A DNA stretch of 32,508 nucleotides from Staphylococcus argensis. GTDB taxonomy: Bacteria > Bacillota > Bacilli > Staphylococcales > Staphylococcaceae. Of the stretch, positions 1 through 8,412 are shown one piece after another (the first letter of the stretch is position 1; the number at the start of each line of letters is the position of its first letter). The notes under the pieces were generated by a model. The model was given only the letters and a program-made list of their open reading frames with translations. It searched no databases and had not been told where the DNA came from. The stretch spans positions 1-32,508 of the forward strand of contig NZ_PPPX01000010.1 of the NCBI RefSeq assembly GCF_002902305.1, in the 5' to 3' direction. Both the position numbers and the translations under genes were made by a program.

Positions 1-709
1 TATTAAGAACGGAGATACACTTGGAGGTATCGCTAACAAATTTAAAACTACAACTTCAAACTTGCAAAAGTTGAATAAAATTAAGAATGCTAATAATATC
101 CAAGCTGGCCAAACTATTAAAGTACCTAAGCAAAGCACTTCAAAACCATCCAAACCATCAAAACCAAGTAAAAGTCATGGTAAACAACTGGTAAGTAAAT
201 CTCAACTTCAGCAATTTGGATGGAAAAATGTATCTAAATCGAGTGTAAAAGACTTAAATGACGCATTAAACGAATATAAGATAAATACACCATTGAAAAT
301 TCAACATTTTATGGCTCAAACAGCAGCAGAATCACAATTAGGACTATATACTTTAGAGTTAGCTGATGGATCAGATTATGAAGGAAGAACTGATTTAGGC
401 AATACTCAAGCTGGTGATGGAAGAAAGTTCAAAGGTGCTGGTTATATTCAATTAACAGGTAGAAACAATTATACAGCCTTTTCTAAAGCTATGGGAGATA
501 AAAATATTTTAGCAAAAGGTGCACAGTATGTAGCTAATAATTATCCTTGGAAAGCATCAGCATTCTTCTGGAATAATTTAAAAAATATTAATGGTGCTAT
601 TGAAAATGGAGCATCAGTTACTCAAGTTTCACAATTAGTTAATGGTGGTAATAATGGATTAGCACAGCGTCAACAGTTCTTTGCACAAGCACAACAGATC
701 TTTAAATAA
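1..709 (+). CDS. LysM plus GH19 (chitinase/lysozyme-like) wall lysin, 5' truncated
   Basis: The reading frame is open to the left edge, so the N-terminus is missing; the in-frame TTG at 62 lies inside the LysM domain and is not a real start. The first ~40 visible residues form a LysM peptidoglycan-binding repeat (NGDTLGGIANKF, then AGQTIKVP). A low-complexity linker with SKPSKPSKPSK follows. The rest is a glycoside hydrolase family 19 domain: the acid glutamate lies in HFMAQTAAES and the second acidic residue in DYEGRTDLGNTQ, followed by the hallmark GAGYIQLTGRNNY. Families of this type cut GlcNAc-containing glycans, either chitin or, in phage endolysins, peptidoglycan. In a cluster with a lysostaphin-like enzyme, a secreted wall hydrolase attacking the glycan strand is the natural inference. 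It ends at a perfect terminator hairpin. The substrate is not proven by sequence. Confidence 0.85.
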   Translation, partial: IKNGDTLGGIANKFKTTTSNLQKLNKIKNANNIQAGQTIKVPKQSTSKPSKPSKPSKSHGKQLVSKSQLQQFGWKNVSKSSVKDLNDALNEYKINTPLKIQHFMAQTAAESQLGLYTLELADGSDYEGRTDLGNTQAGDGRKFKGAGYIQLTGRNNYTAFSKAMGDKNILAKGAQYVANNYPWKASAFFWNNLKNINGAIENGASVTQVSQLVNGGNNGLAQRQQFFAQAQQIFK

Positions 710-722
710 ATAGTTTAAACTA

Positions 723-762
723 AAAATGAGCTTAAGTGAATTAGCGCACTTAAGCTCATTTT
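723..762. terminator. Bidirectional intrinsic terminator after the GH19 lysin
   Basis: A perfect 16-bp inverted repeat (723-738 with 747-762) has an 8-nt loop. The stem ends in TTTT on both strands, and on the minus strand a further T follows. It sits between the convergent lysin (+) and FemAB-like gene (-) and can serve both. Confidence 0.85.
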
Positions 763-857
763 CCGTTATTTATAGAAATCAAAGATATTATATAGTGAAA
801 GTTCATATAGTAGTTATAAATATTTTATTTCCTTATTATGATGGAATTCTAATTTTA

Positions 858-2101
858 TTATCGACCAAGAATCTTTTTGTATACATTATATAATATAGGA
901 CGTATAGGCTTAATATAGTCACCTATATACTCTTCAACATTAGCATTAAAGCCTTCTTTAAACTCTTGAACTCCTTTATCCTCAGCGGTATCAGAAAAAT
1001 CGCCTGTTATACCATAGAAGTTATAACGAGGAATATTGTTTTCTTTTGCAAACTTGATCATTTCCCATTGAAGTCTATAAGCGCCCATATATGGATTAAA
1101 TGTAGGATTTGATCCACTTGAAAGATAATATACTTCATGATTATTAAAGATATAAAGAGCAGCAGCTAAATCGACTTTGTTACCATAATTTTCTATATTA
1201 TAATTAGTCTCTTTAATTTTCTTTTGTTGACTTTTAAGTTGTTGTGAGGTTTGATTATATTTATTCTTATTTTTCTTAGAATTTGGACTTTCTTCTAATT
1301 TAGTCTCGATTTCTTTAAGTTTATTTTTCAAGGAATCTTCATTTTCTTTTTGTGACGCTAATAGTTTATTTAAATCAATATACGCTAATTTAAGTTGAGC
1401 TTGATCTCCATACATTTTTTGCATTTTTTCGAAATAGGGTTCATCTCTAAAAGAGAAGCCATGTTTTTCTTCTGCCATTTTAAATAGTTCGAAGAAGCGT
1501 GGTGTTTCATCAATAGGAAGCGTTTGAACCTGGACTCCCATCTCATATGTTTTTTTATATTTCTTCTAGTTTGATAGTTCATATCTTTAAGTAGTTCATC
1601 TTCTGATTTATCTAGTAAGTTTAAAACAGATAACCATCGAATTTGGCTAATTTTAGAATAACCTACAGTATAACCTTGATGTTGGTAACCTAATTGATCC
1701 ATTATATTTTTAAACTCTTGATTGTCGTGATGTTTAATTATTTCTCCGTTAGGTTTTCTTAGATTTTCTAATATGTAAGGATCTATCCTAAGATATAAAC
1801 ATTTATTTTTCTTCAAATATTTTATTAAACTTTTAAAAAAGAATTTAATTTCTTGATTATCATTTGTTGCAAAGACAGGGCCACGTTGAGAATAAAAATA
1901 TTTGAATATTTTAAGAGATCTGCTAGCAGTTAATAAGCATGCGATTTTAATATTTTGATTCTCATCTTTAAGTCCAACAAGGTGCACTTCTTTATTGTTT
2001 TTCTTATAAAAATCATATGTTTTTATATCTTGAGTATAATGCGAGAAATTCTTATTTGTAAATGCTTGAAACTCTTTTTTACTTAGATTAGTAAACTTCA
2101 T
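858..2101 (-). pseudogene. FemAB-like lysostaphin-immunity peptidyltransferase, split by a 1-nt frameshift
   Basis: FemABX-family enzymes use aminoacyl-tRNA to build the pentaglycine bridge. Lif/Epr members put serine into the bridge and protect lysostaphin producers. The N-terminal part (2101 down to the tract at 1550-1556) carries FKYFYSQRGPVF and NYQTRRNIKK. The C-terminal part (other frame, to 858) carries the two-helix coiled-coil arm (about 75 residues, K/E/Q-rich) and PYMGAYRLQWEMIKFA. The frames join at seven A. With eight A the reading is NIKKTYEMGVQVQ and the gene becomes 1245 nt (414 residues), a normal length for Lif or FemA. The start is the ATG at 2101, with GGAGG five bases upstream. 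The lysostaphin-like gene lies directly upstream on the same strand, which supports immunity over housekeeping femA. The break may be real, phase-variable or a sequencing error. Confidence 0.85.
1550..1556 (-). other. A7 homopolymer carrying the FemAB-like frameshift
   Basis: This is a run of seven T on the plus strand (A7 in the coding sense). It lies exactly where the two FemAB-like frames must be joined. Adding one A restores a continuous FemAB protein with no other correction needed. Confidence 0.85.
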
Positions 2102-2171
2102 AATAACCTCCAATTACTTTATTCTTATGTTAATTAATTATATATAAAAAATAACTTAATTACAAATATAG

Positions 2172-2205
2172 TTAGAGGCCTGTGTGATTATACACAGACC
2201 TCTAA
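2172..2205 (-). terminator. Hairpin between the lysostaphin-like and FemAB-like genes
   Basis: The arms TTAGAGG (2172-2178) and CCTCTAA (2199-2205) continue inward as CTGTGT/ACACAG across one C/A mismatch. It lies just after the stop of the lysostaphin-like gene and before the FemAB-like gene. The U tract is weak, so it may attenuate rather than fully separate the two transcripts. Confidence 0.55.
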
Positions 2206-2211
2206 GTTAAA

Positions 2212-3554
2212 TTAACTAATTTTCCCCCAAATTGGTCCCATAGCGTTAGTATTTCTATTCCAAGTTCTAATTGGTACGTATTTACGGTTCTTTTTACTTC
2301 CATAACCTAACCAAACATAACCATCTTGTTTCATTACTTCATCATAGTTAATTTTCTTACCAGCTTTTAAAATTCCTGCTTGTTTCATACTTCTAAAAGG
2401 ACCTGTTTTTCTAGTGATAATATTTGTGTTTGGTGTAAATGATGCTTTTTCGGATTTATAAAGCGTTCCATATTTATTAGTTTTGAATCCATTAGAAGCA
2501 GATGGAGTCTTACCAGTAGCTTTTTTACCATAACCGATTGATTTTAAGAAAGGAAGGGGATTCACTGCTGTTTGATTACTTGGTGTGCCATTCATACGTT
2601 GAAAGTGTAAATGTGGTCCTGTTGTGTTTCCAGTATTACCGGAATGAGCTATTACTTGTCCTGTTTTAATATTTTGACCTTTAGACACATTAAATTTATT
2701 TAAGTGCATATAAAATTGAGTATGTTTCCCATCTGGTTCTTGAATCGTTAGTGTGTTACCTCCACCCATGGGATCCCATGAAGCATTTAGTACTTTACCA
2801 CCAGTAACTGCTTTAATAGGTGTTCCAACTGGCATAACGAAGTCTACTCCGTAATGTTGACCCCCGTTATTTGGTAAATTATAACGCCCAAACCCATAAG
2901 AAATTTTATGTTTTGTTAACCATTTCGCTGATCCATAATTTTTCTTTCCAGCTTCTTGAGTAATTAAAAATGAATTCATATTTTTTTATTATCAATTGAA
3001 GTATTATTAGCAGTATATTCTCTATTTTTATCTTGGTTAACTGAAGTAGATTGATTGATTTGTTGCTCAGTATTACTGGATAAATTTTTATTATCATTAA
3101 CAGGTTGATGATTTGAAGCGATTTCTTCTTGAGTTGAGTGACTTTTATCTCGGGATTGATTACTTTGATAATCTTTATTTGATTGTAACTGAGTTTCATT
3201 TTGATTTTGTTTTTCATTAGTTAAGTTATTCTGAGTAGTAGGTTGCTCAGATTTATCAGTGGAAGATATATTTTCTTGAGCTTGTTTTCCATAGTTAGTA
3301 TCTTGGGGGTTATTCTCTAAAGTCTTATTTTGAGATGTATTATTAGATTGGTTTTCAGTATTAGCTTCAAGTTCGTCGTTTTCTTGTTGTTGAACTTCTA
3401 AGCTAGATTCTTCATTTATAGTATTTTTATTCTCAGCAGCATGAGCGTTGTGTGAACCTCCTAAAATAAATAGTGAACCTAACATAACTGAGGCAGTTCC
3501 TATAGTAAGTTTACGAATAGAAAATAAATGTAAGTTTTTGAATAAACTTTTCAT
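2212..3554 (-). pseudogene. YSIRK-signal lysostaphin-like glycyl-glycine endopeptidase, split by a 1-nt frameshift
   Basis: Lysostaphin/ALE-1-type zinc endopeptidases cut pentaglycine bridges of competing staphylococci. The first frame (3554 to 2976) gives a signal peptide with the YSIRK-like motif FSIRKLTIGTASVMLG ending AHA, then a propeptide of about 150 residues rich in N, Q, S, T and E. The second frame (2979 to 2212) gives the M23 domain: HYGVDF (Zn ligands H and D), YMHL and GPHLHFQRM (catalytic and Zn-binding histidines). A C-terminal SH3b wall-targeting domain follows, beginning TNKYGTLYKSE and ending near IWGKIS. The frames meet at an A7 tract; an eighth A gives 1344 nt (447 residues). 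The start ATG has AAAGGAG upstream. The second ORF begins with ATG overlapping the first stop but has no Shine-Dalgarno and no signal peptide. The propeptide lacks the tandem repeats of lysostaphin itself. Confidence 0.9.
2981..2987 (-). other. A7 homopolymer carrying the lysostaphin-like frameshift
   Basis: Seven T on the plus strand read as AAT-A7-TATGA in the coding sense, with the stop immediately after the tract. One extra A fuses the secretion/propeptide frame to the catalytic frame as DNKKNMNSFLITQEA. Confidence 0.85.
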
Positions 3555-4058
3555 AAAAATAACTCCTTTATTTAATATTTATAGCACTGTAATTATCACA
3601 TTAAATATTGTTTATTTCTATTAATAAAATATTTCAATTATGTAAATTTAATGTAAATATATTATTAGAATTTTATATATAATTTATTTAAGTTATATGT
3701 CGGTGAGTTTTGAGAAAAGAGAAAAAATCTCTTATAAAACCTCTACTCCTCCACTTCGAAGTATGCTAAAATAAATCTATTCTTTAATTTTCTTATAAGA
3801 CATGCGAGGCGAAAGTATGAAATAATTTTTAATTGCATTTTAACCTGAAAATATTAAATAAGAATGTGAATTTAAAAATCGGTTTACTTCTATAACTTTG
3901 TTATTTAATCACATCGACTAGGGGCGTCATACGTCCTAATTCGGTAAATATCTTACACAAATTCACATGCTTACCGCTACTCACACTAAGATTTCCGATT
4001 TCCATTGAACATTAACACAAACGAATTGATATACATAATAAGAAGGAAAGATGACAGC
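3555..4058. other. AT-rich intergenic boundary between the lysin cluster and oatA
   Basis: No gene is seen. This stretch holds the leader and promoter of the divergent lysostaphin-like gene (its SD is within 3560-3570) and the upstream region of the oatA-like gene. There is a small hairpin (AAGAG/CTCTT near 3718-3737) and a short palindrome, ACTTCGAAGT, near 3755. Base composition shifts here from very AT-rich on the left to the more moderate composition of the core genome on the right. Confidence 0.5.
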
Positions 4059-5873
4059 ATGAATACAAATCATGAAATGAAACGTACGCATAAATTGTAT
4101 ACACCTAAATATATGCCAGGTCTTGATGGCTTTAGGGCTGTTGCTGTACTAGCCATCATTATTTATCATCTCAATAGTCAATGGCTGACAGGGGGATTTC
4201 TCGGTGTAGATACGTTCTTCGTCATATCGGGTTATCTCATTACCTCGTTGCTCGTCTCAGAATATTATCTCAATCAAGGTATCAATCTTGGACAATTCTG
4301 GCTACGACGCTTTAAGAGGCTGATACCTGCACTATTCTTCCTTATTGTGATTACGCTCATTTATATATTGATATTTGAACCGAGCATTATCACTGAAACG
4401 AAGAAAGATGTCTTAGCTGCGTTGTTCTACGTGTCGAACTGGTGGTATATCTTCCAACATTTAGATTACTTTGATCAGTTCAAGATAGCGCCGTTTAAGC
4501 ATTTATGGTCATTAGCGATTGAAGAACAATATTATGTTTTTTATCCAATCATTCTTTATTTATTGTTAAAGTTGAATAATAAGAAACTCGTCATGTCGAT
4601 GCTCTTCATCATTTCATTAGTGTCGATGCTGACAATGGCGATACTATTTCATCTACATCACGATATTTCGCGCGTCTACTTCGGTACAGATACACGTCTT
4701 CAAACGTTGCTACTAGGTTCGCTTTTAGCATTTTTATGGCCGCCTTTTAGTCTCAAGAAAGATATTTCGAAAGGTCTGAAGTCGAGCATTGATATTGTAG
4801 GGTTAGTCAGCACAGTGATTCTGCTCGTGCTCTTTGTCGTAGTGAAATATGAGAGTAGTTGGCTTTATCACGGCGGATTCTACGCGATCTCACTACTCAC
4901 GTTGTTGGTCATTGCGAGTGCAGTGCATCCTTCAGGTAACTTTGCGAAAGCGATGGGTAATCCACTCTTTGTCTATATTGGTAAAAGGTCATACAGCCTC
5001 TACTTATGGCATTTCCCAGTCATCGTGTTTACGCACAAGCATTTTGTGGCAGGACAAATCCCATGGTATGCCTATATCATAGATATCGCGCTCATGTTAG
5101 CGATGACGGAACTCTCCTATCATTGCATTGAAAATCCGATTCGACGCAAAGGTTGGAAAGCTTTCTCTATTAATCCAATAAAAATCAAACGCTTCGGACG
5201 TGGGCTGGTGCTTCTCGTATTCGTAGCTTCGATTGCCTTACTCTATACAGGTCGCTTTGACCCTCTTGCAGCACAACACCATGAGAAGAAACAAACATCA
5301 TTTAGCAGTAATAAGAAAAAGCTGCATCAACACCAACCGACAACGGGTCCGAAGATTAATAAAGATACGAAGCAACTCGATTTGAAAAAGATTGAACCGC
5401 TATTAATTGGTGATTACGTAATGGTGGATATCGGGCAAGTCTTCCAAGATAAAGTACCAAAAGCAGTTATCGACGGTAAAGTAGGGCGCCAACTCATTGA
5501 AGCGAAACCACTCGTTCAAGGTTCGTATAGTAACTACAATTCACCGAAACAAGACGTCGTTCTTGAGCTGGGGACGAATGGTGACTTTACAAAAGAACAA
5601 CTCGACGAACTCATCGGCACTTTGAAAGATGCCAACATCTATCTCGTGACAACTCGCGTGCCTAGAGATTATCAGAACCATGTAAACAGTGAGATTCACG
5701 CCGCTGAGAAACGCTACAAAAATGTACATGTCGTCGATTGGTATGCGAAATCTGCGAACCACACGGAATATTTCGCCTACGATGGTATCCATCTTGAATA
5801 TGATGGTAGTAAAGCTTTAGCTCAAGCCATCATCGACAAATTGACTGAAGTGCATAAACAAAAACAACAATAA
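4059..5873 (+). CDS. oatA: OatA-type peptidoglycan O-acetyltransferase with altered SGNH nucleophile
   Basis: OatA acetylates the C6 hydroxyl of MurNAc, giving lysozyme resistance. Residues ~15-390 form an acyltransferase-3 membrane domain with about ten helices (PGLDGFRAVAVLAIIIYHL, GGFLGVDTFFVISGYLIT, HLWSLAIEEQYYVFYP). Residues ~440-600 are the extracellular SGNH/GDSL esterase-like domain (LELGTNG; catalytic Asp/His in YDGIHLEY). The block that should read G-D-S reads LLIGDYVMVD: the nucleophile Ser is Tyr at codon 453 (TAC at 5415-5417). If correct, the final transfer step should fail. The start at 4059 has AGAAGGA upstream and gives 604 residues, close to S. aureus OatA; the TTG at 4005 gives an unsupported extension. 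It is a monocistronic gene beside the lysin cluster. It could be a second, diverged paralogue rather than the main oatA. Confidence 0.85.
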   Translation: MNTNHEMKRTHKLYTPKYMPGLDGFRAVAVLAIIIYHLNSQWLTGGFLGVDTFFVISGYLITSLLVSEYYLNQGINLGQFWLRRFKRLIPALFFLIVITLIYILIFEPSIITETKKDVLAALFYVSNWWYIFQHLDYFDQFKIAPFKHLWSLAIEEQYYVFYPIILYLLLKLNNKKLVMSMLFIISLVSMLTMAILFHLHHDISRVYFGTDTRLQTLLLGSLLAFLWPPFSLKKDISKGLKSSIDIVGLVSTVILLVLFVVVKYESSWLYHGGFYAISLLTLLVIASAVHPSGNFAKAMGNPLFVYIGKRSYSLYLWHFPVIVFTHKHFVAGQIPWYAYIIDIALMLAMTELSYHCIENPIRRKGWKAFSINPIKIKRFGRGLVLLVFVASIALLYTGRFDPLAAQHHEKKQTSFSSNKKKLHQHQPTTGPKINKDTKQLDLKKIEPLLIGDYVMVDIGQVFQDKVPKAVIDGKVGRQLIEAKPLVQGSYSNYNSPKQDVVLELGTNGDFTKEQLDELIGTLKDANIYLVTTRVPRDYQNHVNSEIHAAEKRYKNVHVVDWYAKSANHTEYFAYDGIHLEYDGSKALAQAIIDKLTEVHKQKQQ

Positions 5874-5908
5874 AGTATCAGTACACATTGAAACGGCAAC
5901 GCATTCTT

Positions 5909-5937
5909 TTGCACCACAAGGCTAAATCTGTTATGTT
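5909..5937 (+). promoter_or_regulatory. Predicted sigma-A promoter of the thiamin operon
   Basis: TTGCAC (5909-5914), a 17-bp spacer and TATGTT (5932-5937) lie about 20 nt upstream of the TPP aptamer, the position expected for a riboswitch-controlled transcript. Confidence 0.65.
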
Positions 5938-5956
5938 TAGATTAAATAAATCATTA

Positions 5957-6042
5957 AACTACTAGGGGAGCTAGTAAGCTGAGATGACAGTAAGTCAGAC
6001 CCTTATAACCTGAATTGGTTAGTACCAACGTAGGAAAGTAGT
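5957..6042 (+). promoter_or_regulatory. TPP riboswitch (THI box)
   Basis: The THI-box landmarks are in order: GGGGAGC, then AGCTGAGATGA (pyrimidine-binding loop), GACCCTTATAACCTGA, and TTAGTACCAACGTAGGAA. The closing P1 helix is CTACTA/TAGTA-like. The 3' strand at 6025-6042 can alternatively pair with 6078-6095 in the downstream terminator (17 of 18 bases), so ligand binding should favour termination. It controls tenA-thiD-thiM-thiE. Confidence 0.95.
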
Positions 6043-6075
6043 ATTTTAGCCTTAATATCAATATGTTTCTGTCTA

Positions 6076-6109
6076 AAACTACATTCCTACGTTGGAATGT
6101 AGTTTTTTA
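6076..6109 (+). terminator. Riboswitch-controlled intrinsic terminator before tenA
   Basis: A perfect 12-bp stem (6076-6087 with 6094-6105) has a TACGTT loop and is followed by a T run. The tenA Shine-Dalgarno starts a few bases later, so this is the expression platform of the TPP riboswitch. Confidence 0.92.
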
Positions 6110-6124
6110 TTAGGAGGCATAATG

Positions 6125-6814
6125 ATGAAGTTTTCCGAAGAATTGAAAGAAGCATCACAACCTATTATCGAGGATATTTACAATGATCCTTTTATCCAAG
6201 ATATGTTACATGGCAAATTGCCTAATGAAGCGGTTTATTTCTATCTCAAAGCAGACGCATCTTACTTGCGTGAATTTGCGAATATCTATGCATTACTCAT
6301 ACCTAAAGTGCCAAGTCTTGATGAAGTGAAATTCCTCGTTGAACAGATTCAATTTATCGTCGATGGTGAAGTTGAAGCGCATGAAATCTTAGCAGATTAC
6401 GTGAACAAACCTTACGAAGAGATTGTGACTGAAAAGGTTTGGCCACCGAGCGGCGATCACTACATCAAACATATGTATTACAATGCTTATGCGAAAGAGA
6501 ACGCAGCGCATACGATAGCAGCGATGGCACCATGTCCATACGTTTATCAAGTCATTGCGAAGAGAGCACTTAATGATAATGCGCTCAATCGTGATTCTGT
6601 ACTAGCGAAATGGTTTGATTTCTACAGTACAGAAATGGATGACTTAGTCGATGTGATGGATAAATTAATGGATCAATTGACTGCAGATATGGATGACAAA
6701 GAACGTCAAGAAGTGAAAGAAAGTTTCTTACAAAGTACAATTCACGAACGTAATTTCTTCGGTATGTCTTACAACCAAGAAGCGTGGAACTATGGAGGTC
6801 AAACGCATGAATAA
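6125..6814 (+). CDS. tenA: Aminopyrimidine aminohydrolase (thiaminase II)
   Basis: TenA hydrolyses degraded or base-form thiamin pyrimidines (formylamino or aminomethyl HMP precursors) to hydroxymethylpyrimidine for salvage. The sequence shows the TenA helical bundle with [10 protein letters not shown] near residue 40 (substrate Asp), [24 protein letters not shown], the catalytic cysteine in [10 protein letters not shown], and the C-terminal glutamate motif [14 protein letters not shown]. The start is the second of two adjacent ATGs (6122, 6125), seven bases after AGGAGG, giving 229 residues, the usual staphylococcal size. It is the first gene of the riboswitch-controlled operon and overlaps thiD by 8 nt. 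Confidence 0.95.
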   Translation: MKFSEELKEASQPIIEDIYNDPFIQDMLHGKLPNEAVYFYLKADASYLREFANIYALLIPKVPSLDEVKFLVEQIQFIVDGEVEAHEILADYVNKPYEEIVTEKVWPPSGDHYIKHMYYNAYAKENAAHTIAAMAPCPYVYQVIAKRALNDNALNRDSVLAKWFDFYSTEMDDLVDVMDKLMDQLTADMDDKERQEVKESFLQSTIHERNFFGMSYNQEAWNYGGQTHE

Positions 6815-7628
6815 GCCTAAGATTGCTTTAACGATAGCAGGTACAGACCCTACAGGCGGCGCAGGAGTCATGGCAGATTTGAAATCTTTCCATTCTTGCG
6901 GTGTTTATGGGATGGCGGCGATTACGAGTATCGTCGCTCAGAACACGATGGGAGTTCAACATATTCATAACCTCGAGCTTGACTGGCTTCAAGAACAGTT
7001 AGATAGTGTCTTTGATGATGAACTTCCACATGCAATCAAGACAGGGATGATTGCGTCAGAAGATATGATGAAATTAATTCGTCAATATTTAGAGCGTTAT
7101 CCTGATATTCCTTACGTGATTGATCCGGTGATGTTGGCTAAAAGTGGCGACTCATTAATGGATGATCAAGCGAAAGGCAATTTACAGAACATTTTACTAC
7201 CACTCGCAGATGTAGCGACACCGAACTTACCTGAAGCGGAAGAAATCGTGGGAATGAAGATTGAATCAGAAGATGATGTCTACAAAGCGGGTCACATCTT
7301 TATAGATGAAATTGGCAGTAAAGGTGTCGTAATCAAAGGGGGACATGCGACAAGTCGTACGCATGCGAAAGATTATTTATTCACTCGCGATGATGTCTAC
7401 ACGTTTGAATCACCACGTTATGATACGAAACATACACACGGGACAGGTTGTACTTTCTCAGCAGTGATTGCTGCAGAACTTGCGAAAGGGCGTACAATTT
7501 ATGAGGCGGTGAAGAAAGCGAAAGACTTTATTGCCTTGAGCATTAAGTATACGCCAGAAATTGGGCAAGGACACGGCCCAGTAAATCATTTCGCTTACAT
7601 GAAGAAAGAAGGCTTAGATGATGAGTAA
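6807..7628 (+). CDS. thiD: Hydroxymethylpyrimidine/phosphomethylpyrimidine kinase
   Basis: ThiD phosphorylates HMP to HMP-P and then HMP-PP in the cytoplasm, providing the pyrimidine half of thiamin phosphate. It has a ribokinase-like fold: N-terminal [20 protein letters not shown] binds substrate, [13 protein letters not shown] and [10 protein letters not shown] follow, and the anion-hole/catalytic motif [17 protein letters not shown] lies near residue 215. The ATG at 6807 is preceded by GGAGG eight bases upstream; the ATG at 6792 lies before that SD and is rejected. It overlaps the end of tenA and the start of thiM, indicating translational coupling. Confidence 0.95.
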   Translation: MNKPKIALTIAGTDPTGGAGVMADLKSFHSCGVYGMAAITSIVAQNTMGVQHIHNLELDWLQEQLDSVFDDELPHAIKTGMIASEDMMKLIRQYLERYPDIPYVIDPVMLAKSGDSLMDDQAKGNLQNILLPLADVATPNLPEAEEIVGMKIESEDDVYKAGHIFIDEIGSKGVVIKGGHATSRTHAKDYLFTRDDVYTFESPRYDTKHTHGTGCTFSAVIAAELAKGRTIYEAVKKAKDFIALSIKYTPEIGQGHGPVNHFAYMKKEGLDDE

Positions 7629-8412
7629 GTTAGATCAATTACGAGAGAACAATCCATTAACTGTGTGCTACACGAATGATGTGGTGAAGAACTTTACAGC
7701 AAATGGATTATTGAGTATAGGTGCGAGCCCTGCTGTGAGTGAGGCGCCAGAAGAGTCAGATGCCTTTGCGCAAGTGGCAGGCGCTTTGTTAATCAACATC
7801 GGGACAGTGACGCAAGCACGTGGTGAAGACATGTTAGCGATTGCTCATACCGCGCAATCGAAAGACTGCCCGATTGTCTTTGATCCTGTTGCAGTAGGGG
7901 CTTCGAAGTTCCGTAAGTCCTATTGCAGCAAATTCTTGAAAGTTGTTCGTCCGACAGTCATTAAAGGTAATGCGTCAGAAATTCTGACGCTGCTTGACTC
8001 TGAAACGACGATGAAAGGGACTGATAGCGCAGATGATTTAGATGCTGTGGATATCGCTAAGAAAGCTTACGACAAATTCCACACAGCAATCGTTATCACA
8101 GGAGAGAAAGACGTCGTAGTTCAGGAAGGTCGTTGTTTTGAGTTAGCGAATGGTTCGCCATTACTCGCGAAAGTGACAGGTGCAGGTTGCTTACTTGGTG
8201 CTGTCATTGCAAGTTTCCTCCAACGCGACCGTCACCCTGATGCTGAGTGTTTAGTAGAGGCAGTGAGTGCGTTCAACATTGCGGCTAAACAGGCTGAGGC
8301 ATTAACGAATGGTGCAGGTCCAGGTACCTTTAAAATGCACTTTATTGATCGTCTGTCTCACGTCTCTAATAAAGATATTGAACAATGCCAGCAAGTAACA
8401 GAGGTGTCATAA
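7621..8412 (+). CDS. thiM: Hydroxyethylthiazole kinase
   Basis: ThiM phosphorylates salvaged 4-methyl-5-(2-hydroxyethyl)thiazole. The sequence shows [19 protein letters not shown] at the N-terminus, [32 protein letters not shown], and the kinase motif [16 protein letters not shown] near residue 190. Two ATGs (7618 and 7621) are adjacent; 7621 sits eight bases after AAGAAGG. It overlaps thiD by 8 nt and shares its stop TAA with the start of thiE. No de novo thiazole genes are nearby, so this operon is a salvage pathway. Confidence 0.95.
   Translation: MSKLDQLRENNPLTVCYTNDVVKNFTANGLLSIGASPAVSEAPEESDAFAQVAGALLINIGTVTQARGEDMLAIAHTAQSKDCPIVFDPVAVGASKFRKSYCSKFLKVVRPTVIKGNASEILTLLDSETTMKGTDSADDLDAVDIAKKAYDKFHTAIVITGEKDVVVQEGRCFELANGSPLLAKVTGAGCLLGAVIASFLQRDRHPDAECLVEAVSAFNIAAKQAEALTNGAGPGTFKMHFIDRLSHVSNKDIEQCQQVTEVS

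Noticed and set aside
130..175. Short repeats in the GH19 gene as a CRISPR or tandem-repeat array
   Set aside because: They are codons for a Ser-Lys-Pro linker between LysM and GH19 domains; there are no spacers.
2212..2979. Catalytic half of the lysostaphin-like gene as an independent leaderless gene
   Set aside because: No Shine-Dalgarno and no signal peptide; the upstream frame supplies a matching secretion and propeptide part and one base restores continuity. Weak reinitiation at the ATGA overlap remains possible.
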